NCBI GenBank assembly: GCA_041667545.1
Contig: JBAYES010000001.1
Coordinates: forward strand, 1 to 64,000
Length of the DNA stretch: 64,000 nucleotides
Source: SLID01 sp041667545
GTDB lineage: Bacteria; Omnitrophota; Gorgyraeia; Tantalellales; Tantalellaceae
Direction of reading: 5' to 3'
Positions 16,402 to 25,381 of this stretch are shown here, piece after piece. The notes under the pieces are model-generated. The model saw only the letters and a program-made list of their open reading frames with translations, had not been told where the DNA came from and ran no database searches. Numbering within the stretch: the stretch's first letter is position 1; each line of letters opens with the position of its first letter. Position numbers and translations under genes: made by a program.

Positions 16402-17684
16402 GGCCGTTCAGAGGGTTGGTTTATGATCCCGTGACAGTGGGGGATGTTTCCAGGGTAATGGCTCCTCCTTACGATGTAATATCGGATGAAAAGAGGGAGG
16501 AGCTCTACGGTAAGAGCGACTTCAATGTGGTCAGACTAATACTTGGTAAAGATGTTCCCGGGGACGGCCGGAATGACAATAAGTACATTCGATCAAAAAA
16601 AGCCATGAACGATTGGATGGAAAAAGGAGTTTTGGCCACGGACGAGCAGGAAGCCTTTTATGTATATCTTCAGCAGTATGAAGTAAAAGGGCGAAGGTTT
16701 AGCCGGACAGGCTTTTTGGGGCTTATGAAGATAGAGGGGACGGATGTGGTTTTGCCGCATGAGCATACCCTGTCCAAACCCAAGGAAGACAGGATGAGCC
16801 TGATAGGGGAGGTAGAGTGTAATTTAAGTCCCATATTCGGACTGTACAGCGGGGACGAAGGATATATTTCCGGGAAACTTAAGAATGCCGTATCTGGACT
16901 TACACCGTTCACGGACATTGAGATCGATGGGGTAAGGCATGTTATCTGGAAGCTTTTTAGCGCCGATGTGATATCAGAAATATCGGAGGCCATGGAGACG
17001 AGAAAGATCTTCATAGCCGATGGACATCACAGGTACGCTGTTGCCAAGGCTTACAGGGATCTTTGCCGTTCCCGGGAAGGGTACGACGGACGGGCTGACC
17101 ATGTTCTTATGTACCTGACAGATATGGATGATCCCGAAAATCTCACAGTTCTTGCTACTCACAGGGTAATAAATAATATCCCGGAAGATGTAAAGAACGG
17201 TATTTTGTTGAAGATAGAGCGATATTTTAATATTACCGAGATCAAGGGGCTTTCCGCTCTCATGGATAAAGTGGAGGAGCTAAGACGGAAAAGCTATGTT
17301 TACGGTTTTTTTGACGGCATTAGATATTTTCTTATAGAACCCCGGGAAACGGAAGATTTGAAGAACCTCATACGCAACAAACCCGAGTCATGGAAAGATC
17401 TTGACGTAAGTGTTCTTCACTCGGTCATATTAGAGAAACTTCTGGGGATACAGGCAAAAGAAGGCGATGTAAGCTACGCGAAAGAGCCGGAAGAAGCGGA
17501 ATCGCTCGTGAAAGAGGCAGGCGGCAGAGCGGCTTTTTTCCTTAATCCCACAAGGGTAGAGCAGCTTCGGGCGGTAGCTGAAGATGGAGAGATGATGCCC
17601 CAAAAATCGACATATTTTTACCCTAAACTTTTAACGGGACTTGTGATGAACAGGTTCGAAGACCAGAAAGAAAAAGTGATATAG
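16389..17684 (+). CDS. DUF1015 family protein
   Basis: The 431-residue protein begins EVRPFRGLVYDP and continues with MAPPYDVIS, typical of DUF1015 (sometimes called HTH-containing or SpoOJ-like). Other conserved stretches are HEHTLSKPKEDR and FIADGHHRYAVAKAY near residue 210, which look like a catalytic or ligand site. The function is unknown. The family is frequent in anaerobes, often near serine or hydroxypyruvate metabolism, but no such gene is adjacent here. ATG 16389 has GGAAGGG upstream; the frame opens earlier, at 16320, inside the previous gene. Confidence 0.85.
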   Translation: MAEVRPFRGLVYDPVTVGDVSRVMAPPYDVISDEKREELYGKSDFNVVRLILGKDVPGDGRNDNKYIRSKKAMNDWMEKGVLATDEQEAFYVYLQQYEVKGRRFSRTGFLGLMKIEGTDVVLPHEHTLSKPKEDRMSLIGEVECNLSPIFGLYSGDEGYISGKLKNAVSGLTPFTDIEIDGVRHVIWKLFSADVISEISEAMETRKIFIADGHHRYAVAKAYRDLCRSREGYDGRADHVLMYLTDMDDPENLTVLATHRVINNIPEDVKNGILLKIERYFNITEIKGLSALMDKVEELRRKSYVYGFFDGIRYFLIEPRETEDLKNLIRNKPESWKDLDVSVLHSVILEKLLGIQAKEGDVSYAKEPEEAESLVKEAGGRAAFFLNPTRVEQLRAVAEDGEMMPQKSTYFYPKLLTGLVMNRFEDQKEKVI

Positions 17685-17717
17685 GCGTTCTCTTTGGATT
17701 TTAAATAAGGACAAAAA

Positions 17718-18554
17718 ATGTCATTTTTCTCCAAAAAACCGATCTTCGGGAAAAAGAAAAAAAGGGAAGTGCCCGGAGGCCTTTGGACCAAATGCCCGGG
17801 GTGCGGTGAACTTCTTTACAATAAAAAGCTCAAAGAGAGCAACAATGTCTGTGCTAAATGCGACTATCATTTCAGGCTTGGAGCGTATGAGCGTATAGAG
17901 AGCATGGTCGACCCGGATACATTCTGTGAAATGTTCAAGGACATGGAAAGCAAAGATCCCCTGAAATTCAAAGGCCCTACCGGGTATCCTACAAAAATAA
18001 AGAACGATCAAAAAACCACAGGCCTCAAAGAAGCCGCGGTGGTAGGGGAAGGGTATCTTGACTCCCGGAGGATAGCCATAGGGGCTACGGATTCAAGGTT
18101 CATAATGGGATCCATGGGGTCTGTGGTGGGAGAGAAAATAACCCGTCTCATAGAGTTCGCGGATTCAGAAAAGATCCCGCTCATAATAGTTTCGGGTTCC
18201 GGAGGCGGGGCTCGTATGTACGAGGGAATGTATTCTCTTATGCAGATGGCGAAAACAAGCGCCGCGCTCGACCGGTTCAACCGGAACGGCGGGTTTTTTA
18301 TTTCTCTTCTGACCAATCCTACAATGGCCGGAGTTATGGCAAGTTTCGCTTCTCTCGGGGACGTAATAATCGCGGAACCAAAAGCGCTTATAGGTTTTAC
18401 AGGGCCCAGGGTCATTCAACAGACAATAAAACAGGATCTTCCCGAGGGGTTCCAGAGTTCGGAGTTCCTTCTTGACCATGGATTGATAGACATGATCGTG
18501 CATCGCGACGAGATGAGGAAAGCCCTAAGCGCTCTTATGGGATACACTTCGTAA
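17718..18554 (+). CDS. accD: Acetyl-CoA carboxylase carboxyltransferase subunit beta
   Basis: AccD moves the carboxyl group from biotin to acetyl-CoA in the first step of fatty-acid synthesis. The N-terminal zinc ribbon has paired cysteines in WTKCPGCGELLY and NVCAKCDYHF. The crotonase-like domain includes SGSGGGARMYEGMYSLMQM and GPRVIQQT. The length, 278 residues, fits. The usual accA partner is not in this window. Confidence 0.96.
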   Translation: MSFFSKKPIFGKKKKREVPGGLWTKCPGCGELLYNKKLKESNNVCAKCDYHFRLGAYERIESMVDPDTFCEMFKDMESKDPLKFKGPTGYPTKIKNDQKTTGLKEAAVVGEGYLDSRRIAIGATDSRFIMGSMGSVVGEKITRLIEFADSEKIPLIIVSGSGGGARMYEGMYSLMQMAKTSAALDRFNRNGGFFISLLTNPTMAGVMASFASLGDVIIAEPKALIGFTGPRVIQQTIKQDLPEGFQSSEFLLDHGLIDMIVHRDEMRKALSALMGYTS

Positions 18555-18576
18555 AAATCGGGGAAAAGGTTATTTA

Positions 18577-19680
18577 ATGGCACAGGTGAGTTTGAGAAAT
18601 GTTGTTAAAGAGTTTCCCGGAGGGATAAAAGCCGTAAACAATGTAAGTTTCGGAGTAGATAATAAGGAATTCCTGGTTCTTGTAGGCCCTTCGGGGTGCG
18701 GGAAATCCACGACGCTGCGGCTCGTAGCCGGCCTTGAAAAAGCCACTTCAGGCGAGATCTTCATAGGTAATAGAAAGGTGAATGATGTTCCCCCCAAAGA
18801 CCGGGATATAGCTATGGTCTTTCAGAATTACACGCTGTATCCGCACATGACCGCCTACGAAAACATGGCTTTCGGGCTAAAACTCAGGAAATATCCGCAG
18901 GAAGAGATAGATACACGGGTACGGGAAGCGGCAGGTATACTCGGTATCGAGAACCTTCTGACAAGAAGGTCGCGGGAGCTTTCCGGAGGCCAGAGACAAC
19001 GGGTGGCTTTGGGAAAGGCAATAGTCCGTAAGCCCCTGGTATTTCTTTTTGACGAACCCTTGAGCAACCTCGATATTAAGCTCAGAGTGCAAATGCGCAC
19101 GGAAATTCGCAAGCTTCACATAAGGCTTCAATCCACAATGATATACGTCACGCACGATCAAACCGAAGCCATGACATTGGGCGACCGTATAGTCGTAATG
19201 AAAGACGGTATAGTACAGCAGGTAGATGTGCCCGGTGTGGTCTATAACAAACCCGTTAACAAATTTGTGGCAAGTTTTATCGGGGCTCCGCCCATGAATT
19301 TTATGGAAGGCAAGATCATCAAAAGGGAAAGAAAACTCTATTTCGACGAAGGGAACTTCAGGATAAGACTGGTGGAAGGTATGTACGACGCTCTCGAGGC
19401 GTATACGGATAAAAGGTTATTAATGGGAATAAGGAGCGAGGACATACATGATAAACTCAGCGTATCAGAAGCTCCTCCGGAGAACATAGTTACGATGAAT
19501 TGTGATGTCGTTGAGCATCTGGGGTCGGAGGCGTATATCCATTTAGACACCGGCAAACATGTTCTCGTTGCCAGGGTTCCGGGGGATGCTAATCCTCAAG
19601 TGAACCTGGATATGGACATCGTTTTCGATATGAGTAAAGTTCACTTTTTCGATAAGGCTACCGAAAAAACAATTGTTTAG
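18577..19680 (+). CDS. MalK/UgpC/MsmK-type ABC transporter ATPase
   Basis: This is the ATP-binding subunit of a carbohydrate importer: Walker A GPSGCGKST near residue 36, signature LSGGQRQRVALG, Walker B VFLFDEPLSNLD and the H-loop VTHDQTEAM. A TOBE-type regulatory domain (about 240-367) contains IGAPPMNFMEG and LLMGIRSEDI. No permease or binding-protein genes are adjacent, so it probably serves several distant transporters, as MsmK does in some bacteria. ATG 18577 follows accD by 22 bp. Confidence 0.93.
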   Translation: MAQVSLRNVVKEFPGGIKAVNNVSFGVDNKEFLVLVGPSGCGKSTTLRLVAGLEKATSGEIFIGNRKVNDVPPKDRDIAMVFQNYTLYPHMTAYENMAFGLKLRKYPQEEIDTRVREAAGILGIENLLTRRSRELSGGQRQRVALGKAIVRKPLVFLFDEPLSNLDIKLRVQMRTEIRKLHIRLQSTMIYVTHDQTEAMTLGDRIVVMKDGIVQQVDVPGVVYNKPVNKFVASFIGAPPMNFMEGKIIKRERKLYFDEGNFRIRLVEGMYDALEAYTDKRLLMGIRSEDIHDKLSVSEAPPENIVTMNCDVVEHLGSEAYIHLDTGKHVLVARVPGDANPQVNLDMDIVFDMSKVHFFDKATEKTIV

Positions 19681-19686
19681 GCTTTT

Positions 19687-21126
19687 ATGCCCAATTCCAT
19701 AACCCCGGCGGTCAGGAAAAATATCCTGGTCGCGCTTTTTCTGGTTATATTCTTTACGATACTGTGGAATGTCAGTTCCATAGGGGTTTCCATTTCAGGC
19801 CGAGTTCAGCATATAGAGATCATCATCTTAAGCGTTGTGATACTGGCCGGCGCCGTTCTGATGTTCCTGTGGAGCAATCTCGGCGTCGTTCCGGGCCTGC
19901 TTTCTTTTCTAATGGCCATGATATTTCTGGCCCGGCCGCTCAAAGCTACAGATCCCCAATATTATGCCGCGCTGATAGTGGTATTTTTCGCGTTTATTCT
20001 TGGGGGATATCACTTTAACAGAAAAGGCCTCAAGGCTCTGCAGAAACACAAGGTTACCATGGAGAAGATCTCCGAGGACAACAACCTTATAAGCGATCAT
20101 ATGCGTAACAGGGACAGCGAGGTCTCTGCCATGGGTAAAAAAATAGACGGTCTTTTAAAGCTTAAGGGCATAGCCGATAAGATAGGTGTTATTCTTAAGG
20201 AGGACGAAATACTCGGCGAGGTCGCTAAAGAGACATTCAATATTTTCGGAAATGACAACAGAGTTCTGCTTTTTACGGTCAGCGAGGAAACAGGCGGTCT
20301 TAACCTCTCTATCACCCTTAAGGGTACAGGCAGAAAAGCTTTCGAAAATAAAAAAGGCGGTATTTTTGACAGTTGGGTCATGAAAAACACCAAAAGTCTT
20401 TTAGTAAAAGATGTGAAAGAGGATTTCAGGTTTTCCGTGAGAGGGAAAGAAGGAAAAGATGATGCCGCATCGCTCATGGTAAAACCTCTCATTATGGAAG
20501 GCAGGGTGCTTGGTGTGTTAAGGGTGGATTCCCCCAAAGAAGGGGTGTTTACATCACATGAACTGAGAATGCTGGATATTGTCGGGGATCTCGCGGCCGT
20601 GGCCATGGAAAATGCCAGGCTTTACAGGCGGACAGAAGAGCTGGCGATAAAGGACAGCCTTACCGGGCTTTGCGTCCACCGATATTTTATGGAACGCCTT
20701 GACGAAGAAGTAAAAAGGGCATTAAGGAGCGGAAATTCTTTTGCTCTTCTTATGATCGACATCGACAATTTCAAGGTTTTTAATGACGAGTATGGCCATA
20801 TGACAGGTGACGCCGTTCTTCAAAGCATGGGCGCCATATTAAGGAGCAAGGCGTCGGCGGGTGATACCGTGGCGAGATACGGCGGTGAGGAATTCGCTTT
20901 TCTCGCTCTTCATGTAGACAGAGCCCGGGCGCTGGAGATCGCCGAAGAAATAAGGGCTGAAGTTGCGGATACGCCCGTAATGGTGAGAAGAAAAGAACGT
21001 TCGGTAACAGTATCTATCGGAGTAAGTATTTTCCCCGAAGACGGCAGACTCAGGGATGACATTATAATGGAAGCCGATAAAGCGCTTTACAGAGCAAAAA
21101 AGAAAGGCAAGAACCGGATATGCTGA
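19687..21126 (+). CDS. Membrane diguanylate cyclase with GAF domain
   Basis: The 479-residue protein has about four N-terminal transmembrane helices (residues 10-110), a short coiled coil, a GAF-like sensory domain (about 150-310) and a GGDEF domain with DIDNFKVFNDEYGH and RYGGEEF. The active-site GGEEF is intact, so c-di-GMP synthesis is expected. The residues four to one before TVARYGGEEF read SAGD, so the inhibitory RxxD site is absent. It starts 6 bp after the ABC ATPase gene and overlaps the next cyclase by 7 bp. Confidence 0.9.
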   Translation: MPNSITPAVRKNILVALFLVIFFTILWNVSSIGVSISGRVQHIEIIILSVVILAGAVLMFLWSNLGVVPGLLSFLMAMIFLARPLKATDPQYYAALIVVFFAFILGGYHFNRKGLKALQKHKVTMEKISEDNNLISDHMRNRDSEVSAMGKKIDGLLKLKGIADKIGVILKEDEILGEVAKETFNIFGNDNRVLLFTVSEETGGLNLSITLKGTGRKAFENKKGGIFDSWVMKNTKSLLVKDVKEDFRFSVRGKEGKDDAASLMVKPLIMEGRVLGVLRVDSPKEGVFTSHELRMLDIVGDLAAVAMENARLYRRTEELAIKDSLTGLCVHRYFMERLDEEVKRALRSGNSFALLMIDIDNFKVFNDEYGHMTGDAVLQSMGAILRSKASAGDTVARYGGEEFAFLALHVDRARALEIAEEIRAEVADTPVMVRRKERSVTVSIGVSIFPEDGRLRDDIIMEADKALYRAKKKGKNRIC

Positions 21127-22502
21127 AAATGAGACCCTTTATGCTTTTAGCTCTGAACATATTGCTGGTCCTGGCCAGTTGGGCGGCATATAATTTTCCT
21201 CAAGCGGATGAGTATCTGTTCCTGTTCATTATTCCGACGGTTTACGTTTTAATGCCGTTCGTTCTTTCAATCAGACAAGCGTTGGCCGTGACGGCAATGA
21301 ATTTTTTATTTTTGGTATTTTACGGCATACTGGGCGTACTTAATCCCATAGACATAACGGCCTTCATTTCTCTTTTTGCGATTGTAGGTTCGATAAGCTA
21401 TTTGTGTTTCTGGATCTATCGGAGTTTTGTGGAATTTTATGAAAAGGAATCCGGCAGGGCTCAGAGACAATATAATAACCTGGTCTCAGAACTTGAATCC
21501 ATAGACAGGAGGGGCAGGAAGATAGAAACAGAACTTGTCAGGATATCAAGGCTTTACGAGATCACAAAGAAACTCGCTCCCGCGCTTACATTCGAGGAAC
21601 TTTTGGAGGTGCTTTTCGATTTTCTTGAAGAGAACTTCAGCCTGAAAGCGGCCCATCTTATGGTATGTTCCGGAACGGAATGTGTAAGGTGTATTTCAAG
21701 AGAGATAGCCCCGAACGAAGAACCTCCTAAAGAAAGCGCAAGTATGGATACATCAAAGATCCTTGATTATTGCGCCGCGCATGAAATGAATTCTTTATTC
21801 GTTACGAAAGAAGAATCCGGAGAACTTTTCGAGAACATGAACCTTACTTCGGAGACTTTTATGCTGTTCCCGATAGCCGTGAGAGGAGAAGTTTCGGCTA
21901 TTCTTGCTGTTGAAGGCGCGCAAAGGTCAATGTACGGAAGGTTCAGGATACTTATACCGCAGATAGCCCTGGAATTCCGGAAGGTCCAGTTGTACGAAAA
22001 GGTCCAGGAGCTTTCCATAATGGACGGGTTGACGGAAGTTTATCTGAGAAGGTATTTGATGGAACGGTTGGAAGAGGAGATAGACAGGGCGAAGAGGCTT
22101 AACCTGACATTTTCTGTGGGAATGGTGGATGTAGATCACTTCAAGGATTGTAACGATAGATACGGCCATCTTGTGGGGGACGCCGTTCTTAAAAAGATCG
22201 CCGATCGGCTGAAAAAATCGGTTCGGGAAATCGATATGATAGCGCGTTACGGGGGGGAAGAATTCTGCCTGATCCTCCCGGAAACCACCGAGGAACTGGC
22301 CATGACCGTAGGTGAGCGCGTAAGAAGGTCTGTTGAAGAGGAACCCATAAAAGCGTTTGATGAAGAACTTAAGCTGACCGTCAGTGTGGGAATAGCGACA
22401 TATCCCGAGGATGGCGAAAAAATAGAGACTCTTTTGGAAAAAGCCGACACCGCTCTCTATAAAGCCAAACGCCGGGGCCGGAACACGGTTTGTAAAATAT
22501 GA
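21120..22502 (+). CDS. Membrane diguanylate cyclase with GAF domain and I-site
   Basis: This 460-residue paralogue of the preceding gene has the same plan. Hydrophobic helices lie within residues 5-105, a coiled coil around 110-145, a GAF-like domain (about 150-300) and a GGDEF domain with DVDHFKDCNDRYGH and RYGGEEF. The segment REID before MIARYGGEEF is a canonical RxxD product-inhibition site, unlike its neighbour. The 7-bp overlap shows coupled translation. The 102-bp spacer after it holds a GC-rich imperfect repeat (22504-22550) and a T-rich run (22549-22559) that may end transcription. Confidence 0.9.
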   Translation: MLKMRPFMLLALNILLVLASWAAYNFPQADEYLFLFIIPTVYVLMPFVLSIRQALAVTAMNFLFLVFYGILGVLNPIDITAFISLFAIVGSISYLCFWIYRSFVEFYEKESGRAQRQYNNLVSELESIDRRGRKIETELVRISRLYEITKKLAPALTFEELLEVLFDFLEENFSLKAAHLMVCSGTECVRCISREIAPNEEPPKESASMDTSKILDYCAAHEMNSLFVTKEESGELFENMNLTSETFMLFPIAVRGEVSAILAVEGAQRSMYGRFRILIPQIALEFRKVQLYEKVQELSIMDGLTEVYLRRYLMERLEEEIDRAKRLNLTFSVGMVDVDHFKDCNDRYGHLVGDAVLKKIADRLKKSVREIDMIARYGGEEFCLILPETTEELAMTVGERVRRSVEEEPIKAFDEELKLTVSVGIATYPEDGEKIETLLEKADTALYKAKRRGRNTVCKI

Positions 22503-22604
22503 CCCGGCGGCGACCGTCGGGACCGGCAAAGTGAAGACCACGCTGGATTTTTATTTTTTGAGATGGTATACTGCATTCTCACAAAATTACGGAAGGGTAA
22601 TAAT

Positions 22605-25331
22605 ATGAAAAGGTTTTACGTTTTAGGGAAACCGGGAAAATTATGCGCGGTCTTTTTGTGCCTCTGTCTTGTCGCGGGCGGCGCTTTGCCTTCGGAAGCT
22701 TTCTGGCCCGGGGCAGATACCGGGTCCGATCCGGAATTTTCCAGACAACAAAAAAGAAATATGGAGATACAAAAAATATTGGATAAAGCCAGGGACGAGC
22801 GGGGAGTGAATAATTACAAAAGAGCGAGATCTTTCGGGGAAAGAGCTTTGAGGCTTGACCCGGACAACTATGCCGTTAAAGCGTTTTTGGGGCATTTAGA
22901 CATTGCCGAAGAAAGATGGGAAAAATATCAGTCTGACCTGAAAGAGCTTAAGATAAGGCAGAAAGAAGAGGCAAAAGCCCAAAAAGAGGCTGAAAAAGAG
23001 CTAAAAAGAGAGGAAGTTTCCCAAAAACGAGCTGAAGAGGAAGCGGCTAAATTGGAAGAGCGAAAGGAAGATGTTCCGGTTAAACAAGTTATGGCGGAAG
23101 AAAAGCCCGCGGTTGATATGCCTGATGTAGATAGAGTCTCTGAAGATGCCGAAAGTATTCCGGGAGAAAAGGAGATCTTTCCCAAAAGAGAAGATCCCGA
23201 GATGGATCTTTTAGCGAAGTCGGGCCATTCCATAGTGGTAGACGGGGATAGAGTGGAATATCTACAGGAAGAAGGACGCATAACGGCGGAAGGCAATGTT
23301 TCAATACAGTATGGCGATGTGGTGCTTAACTGTGACAAGATATCCATAGACACTAATTCGAGAATAGCGCTCTGTGAAGGCAATGTCCGCATAGTGCACC
23401 CCAAAGGGGTATTGGAAGGCGATCTCATTCGTTATGACCTGGCAAATAAGGAAGGAGAGATAGTCGGGGCGGATCTTAAAGCATTTCCGTGGTTTGCCAC
23501 AGCGGATGAGACGGGCAAGGTCGGGCCCAATGAATATGTGCTTAAGAACGGGTACATAACAACATGCGACGAAGATGAACCGCATTATCACCTTAAAGCC
23601 CAGGAAATACGTGTTTTCCCGAACGATAAGATCATAGCAAAAAATGTTATCTACTACATAGGCAAGATCCCTGTTTTGTGGGTGCCTTATTATTATCAGC
23701 CCAACATAGAGTTAAAGACAAAGGTACAACTGATCCCGGGCAGTACAAGCGATTGGGGCTATTTTCTTCTCTCCGCATGGCGGTTTCATATAAAGGGGAA
23801 CACTAAAGTTGATATACTTTCCGATTACCGGACCAAAAAAGGTTTCGCTTTCGGCGCCAATCTTTACTATGATCTCGACGATACCGGCATAGAGGGGTTA
23901 GGTAAAGGCCTTTTAAGGGGATACTTTATAGATCAGAATGGTTTTGGCACGTATGAACCATCTGAATTTAGGGATGAAGGAACGCAGCAGAGATGGAGAA
24001 GGCGTATCCAGTGGAAACATCGTTTGAATTTCGACGAAGAGACCACTGGTATAGTGGAATTCAATAAACTGAGTGACGAGCATGTTCTCAAAGAATATTT
24101 TTACAACGAGTACGAGGAGAATAACCCCGTTCCCCCCAACTACATATCCATTATAAACACAAAACCGAATTATTCCTTCAGCCTTGAGGCCCACAAAAGG
24201 TTCAACGATTTTTATACGGTGACGCAGCGTCTTCCCGAAGTAAAACTTGATGTTTTCGAGCAGAGGTTGTGGGATACGCCTCTGTACTACGGTTCAACTT
24301 CTTCCGCTACCTACTTCGAGAAAGAATACGCTTATCTTTCATCGCCGTCCGAGAAAGTGGGCAGAGCCGATACCTATCAGAAACTTGCCTATGCCACAGG
24401 TATAGGCCCTTTGAGCATTGTGCCTTACGGTACACTTCAGGGAACGGCATATAGCCGGACAAAAAATCAAAGTCAGGCCGCTGTACGGGGTACCTTCGGC
24501 GGGGGGGTAGACACTTTTATCAGGTTTAGCCGTGTGTTCGACATTAAGACAGATTATCTGGGACTTGATATAAACGAGTTAAGGCATATAGTCGCTCCCA
24601 GGGCTCAATATTATTACACTTACAGACCCAGCATGAGCAGGGGACATTTTTACCAGATGGACGAAATAGACGCCCTGGAACATCTTAACGGTATAGCGTT
24701 CTCATTAGAGAATAAACTGCAGACCAAGAGAGGGATGCCGGGAGAAATGGCTTCGGTGGATCTTATAAGGAGCATAATACGAACGGATTATTCTTTCAGA
24801 GAGAAAGAAGGCGGGCCCCGGTTCAAAATGCTTCATTCCGACCTTGAAGTCAGGCCTTATAGCTGGTTGTATTTCGATAATAGGCTTGAGATAGAGACAG
24901 AGAATTTTTCCGTAAAGACAAATAGTGTTGAGGCCGTCCTTCAGCCCTGGTGGAATTTTCAGGCGGCTTTGGGATACCGCTACGAGAAAAGGATGGATGA
25001 TTCAAGGAATCAGCTGACATTCGATACGAATTGGGTTATAAACCCGAAGTGGAGCGTAGGATTATACGAACGGTTCGATCTTGAGAAAAGTGATATTGAA
25101 GAACAGCAGCTTACGATCACAAGGGATCTTCACTGCTGGGCGGTAGATGTAGTTTACAACGTCAAGGGAAAAGATATCTTTGAAGACGATTTTACATTCT
25201 GGTTCGCTTTCAGGCTTAAAGCTTTCCCGGACCTTCCGATAGGCCTTTCGAGATCATATAACAAAACTCCTCCGGGGGCGTTATCTTCGTATCCCAGGCC
25301 CTCATTAACGCCGGAGCCGTATAAGCCATAG
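22605..25331 (+). CDS. lptD: LptD-like LPS assembly outer-membrane protein with extended N terminus
   Basis: The protein has 908 residues from the chosen start. A signal peptide (residues about 1-33, ending GGALPSEAFW) leads into a TPR-like pair of helices (FGERALRLDPDNYAVKAFLGHL). A charged coiled coil of about 90 residues follows. Next is an OstA/LptA-like domain (about 205-330: EGRITAEGNVSIQYGD, RIALCEGNVRIVHPKG), and then a long beta-strand-rich domain typical of the LptD barrel. It would insert LPS into the outer leaflet. ATG 22605 has GGAAGGG upstream; the earlier ATG 22563 lacks one. The TPR/coil insert before OstA is unusual. A G7 tract lies at 24501-24507. Confidence 0.85.
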   Translation: MKRFYVLGKPGKLCAVFLCLCLVAGGALPSEAFWPGADTGSDPEFSRQQKRNMEIQKILDKARDERGVNNYKRARSFGERALRLDPDNYAVKAFLGHLDIAEERWEKYQSDLKELKIRQKEEAKAQKEAEKELKREEVSQKRAEEEAAKLEERKEDVPVKQVMAEEKPAVDMPDVDRVSEDAESIPGEKEIFPKREDPEMDLLAKSGHSIVVDGDRVEYLQEEGRITAEGNVSIQYGDVVLNCDKISIDTNSRIALCEGNVRIVHPKGVLEGDLIRYDLANKEGEIVGADLKAFPWFATADETGKVGPNEYVLKNGYITTCDEDEPHYHLKAQEIRVFPNDKIIAKNVIYYIGKIPVLWVPYYYQPNIELKTKVQLIPGSTSDWGYFLLSAWRFHIKGNTKVDILSDYRTKKGFAFGANLYYDLDDTGIEGLGKGLLRGYFIDQNGFGTYEPSEFRDEGTQQRWRRRIQWKHRLNFDEETTGIVEFNKLSDEHVLKEYFYNEYEENNPVPPNYISIINTKPNYSFSLEAHKRFNDFYTVTQRLPEVKLDVFEQRLWDTPLYYGSTSSATYFEKEYAYLSSPSEKVGRADTYQKLAYATGIGPLSIVPYGTLQGTAYSRTKNQSQAAVRGTFGGGVDTFIRFSRVFDIKTDYLGLDINELRHIVAPRAQYYYTYRPSMSRGHFYQMDEIDALEHLNGIAFSLENKLQTKRGMPGEMASVDLIRSIIRTDYSFREKEGGPRFKMLHSDLEVRPYSWLYFDNRLEIETENFSVKTNSVEAVLQPWWNFQAALGYRYEKRMDDSRNQLTFDTNWVINPKWSVGLYERFDLEKSDIEEQQLTITRDLHCWAVDVVYNVKGKDIFEDDFTFWFAFRLKAFPDLPIGLSRSYNKTPPGALSSYPRPSLTPEPYKP

Positions 25332-25357
25332 TCCTTAGACCATAGTCCATAGTTTGG
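25325..25357. repeat. CCATAGTCC short repeat, copy 1
   Basis: The spacer between lptD and ugd holds variants of CCATAGTCC and its neighbours (CATAGTCCTTAGACCATAGTCCATAG). The same unit recurs at 26687-26720, 28310-28337 and 30462-30491, always between genes of the nucleotide-sugar block. No other feature is seen in this short spacer. Confidence 0.55.
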
Positions 25358-25381
25358 AGGAGGGGGAGGACAGGAGACAAA

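Noticed and set aside
21927..22541. 204-residue - strand ORF over the second diguanylate cyclase
   Set aside because: Opposes a GGDEF gene with clear motifs and has no features of its own.
22504..22560. c-di-GMP riboswitch after the cyclase genes
   Set aside because: The GC-rich stretch lacks the GEMM-I core pattern. It is better read as an imperfect terminator-like spacer.
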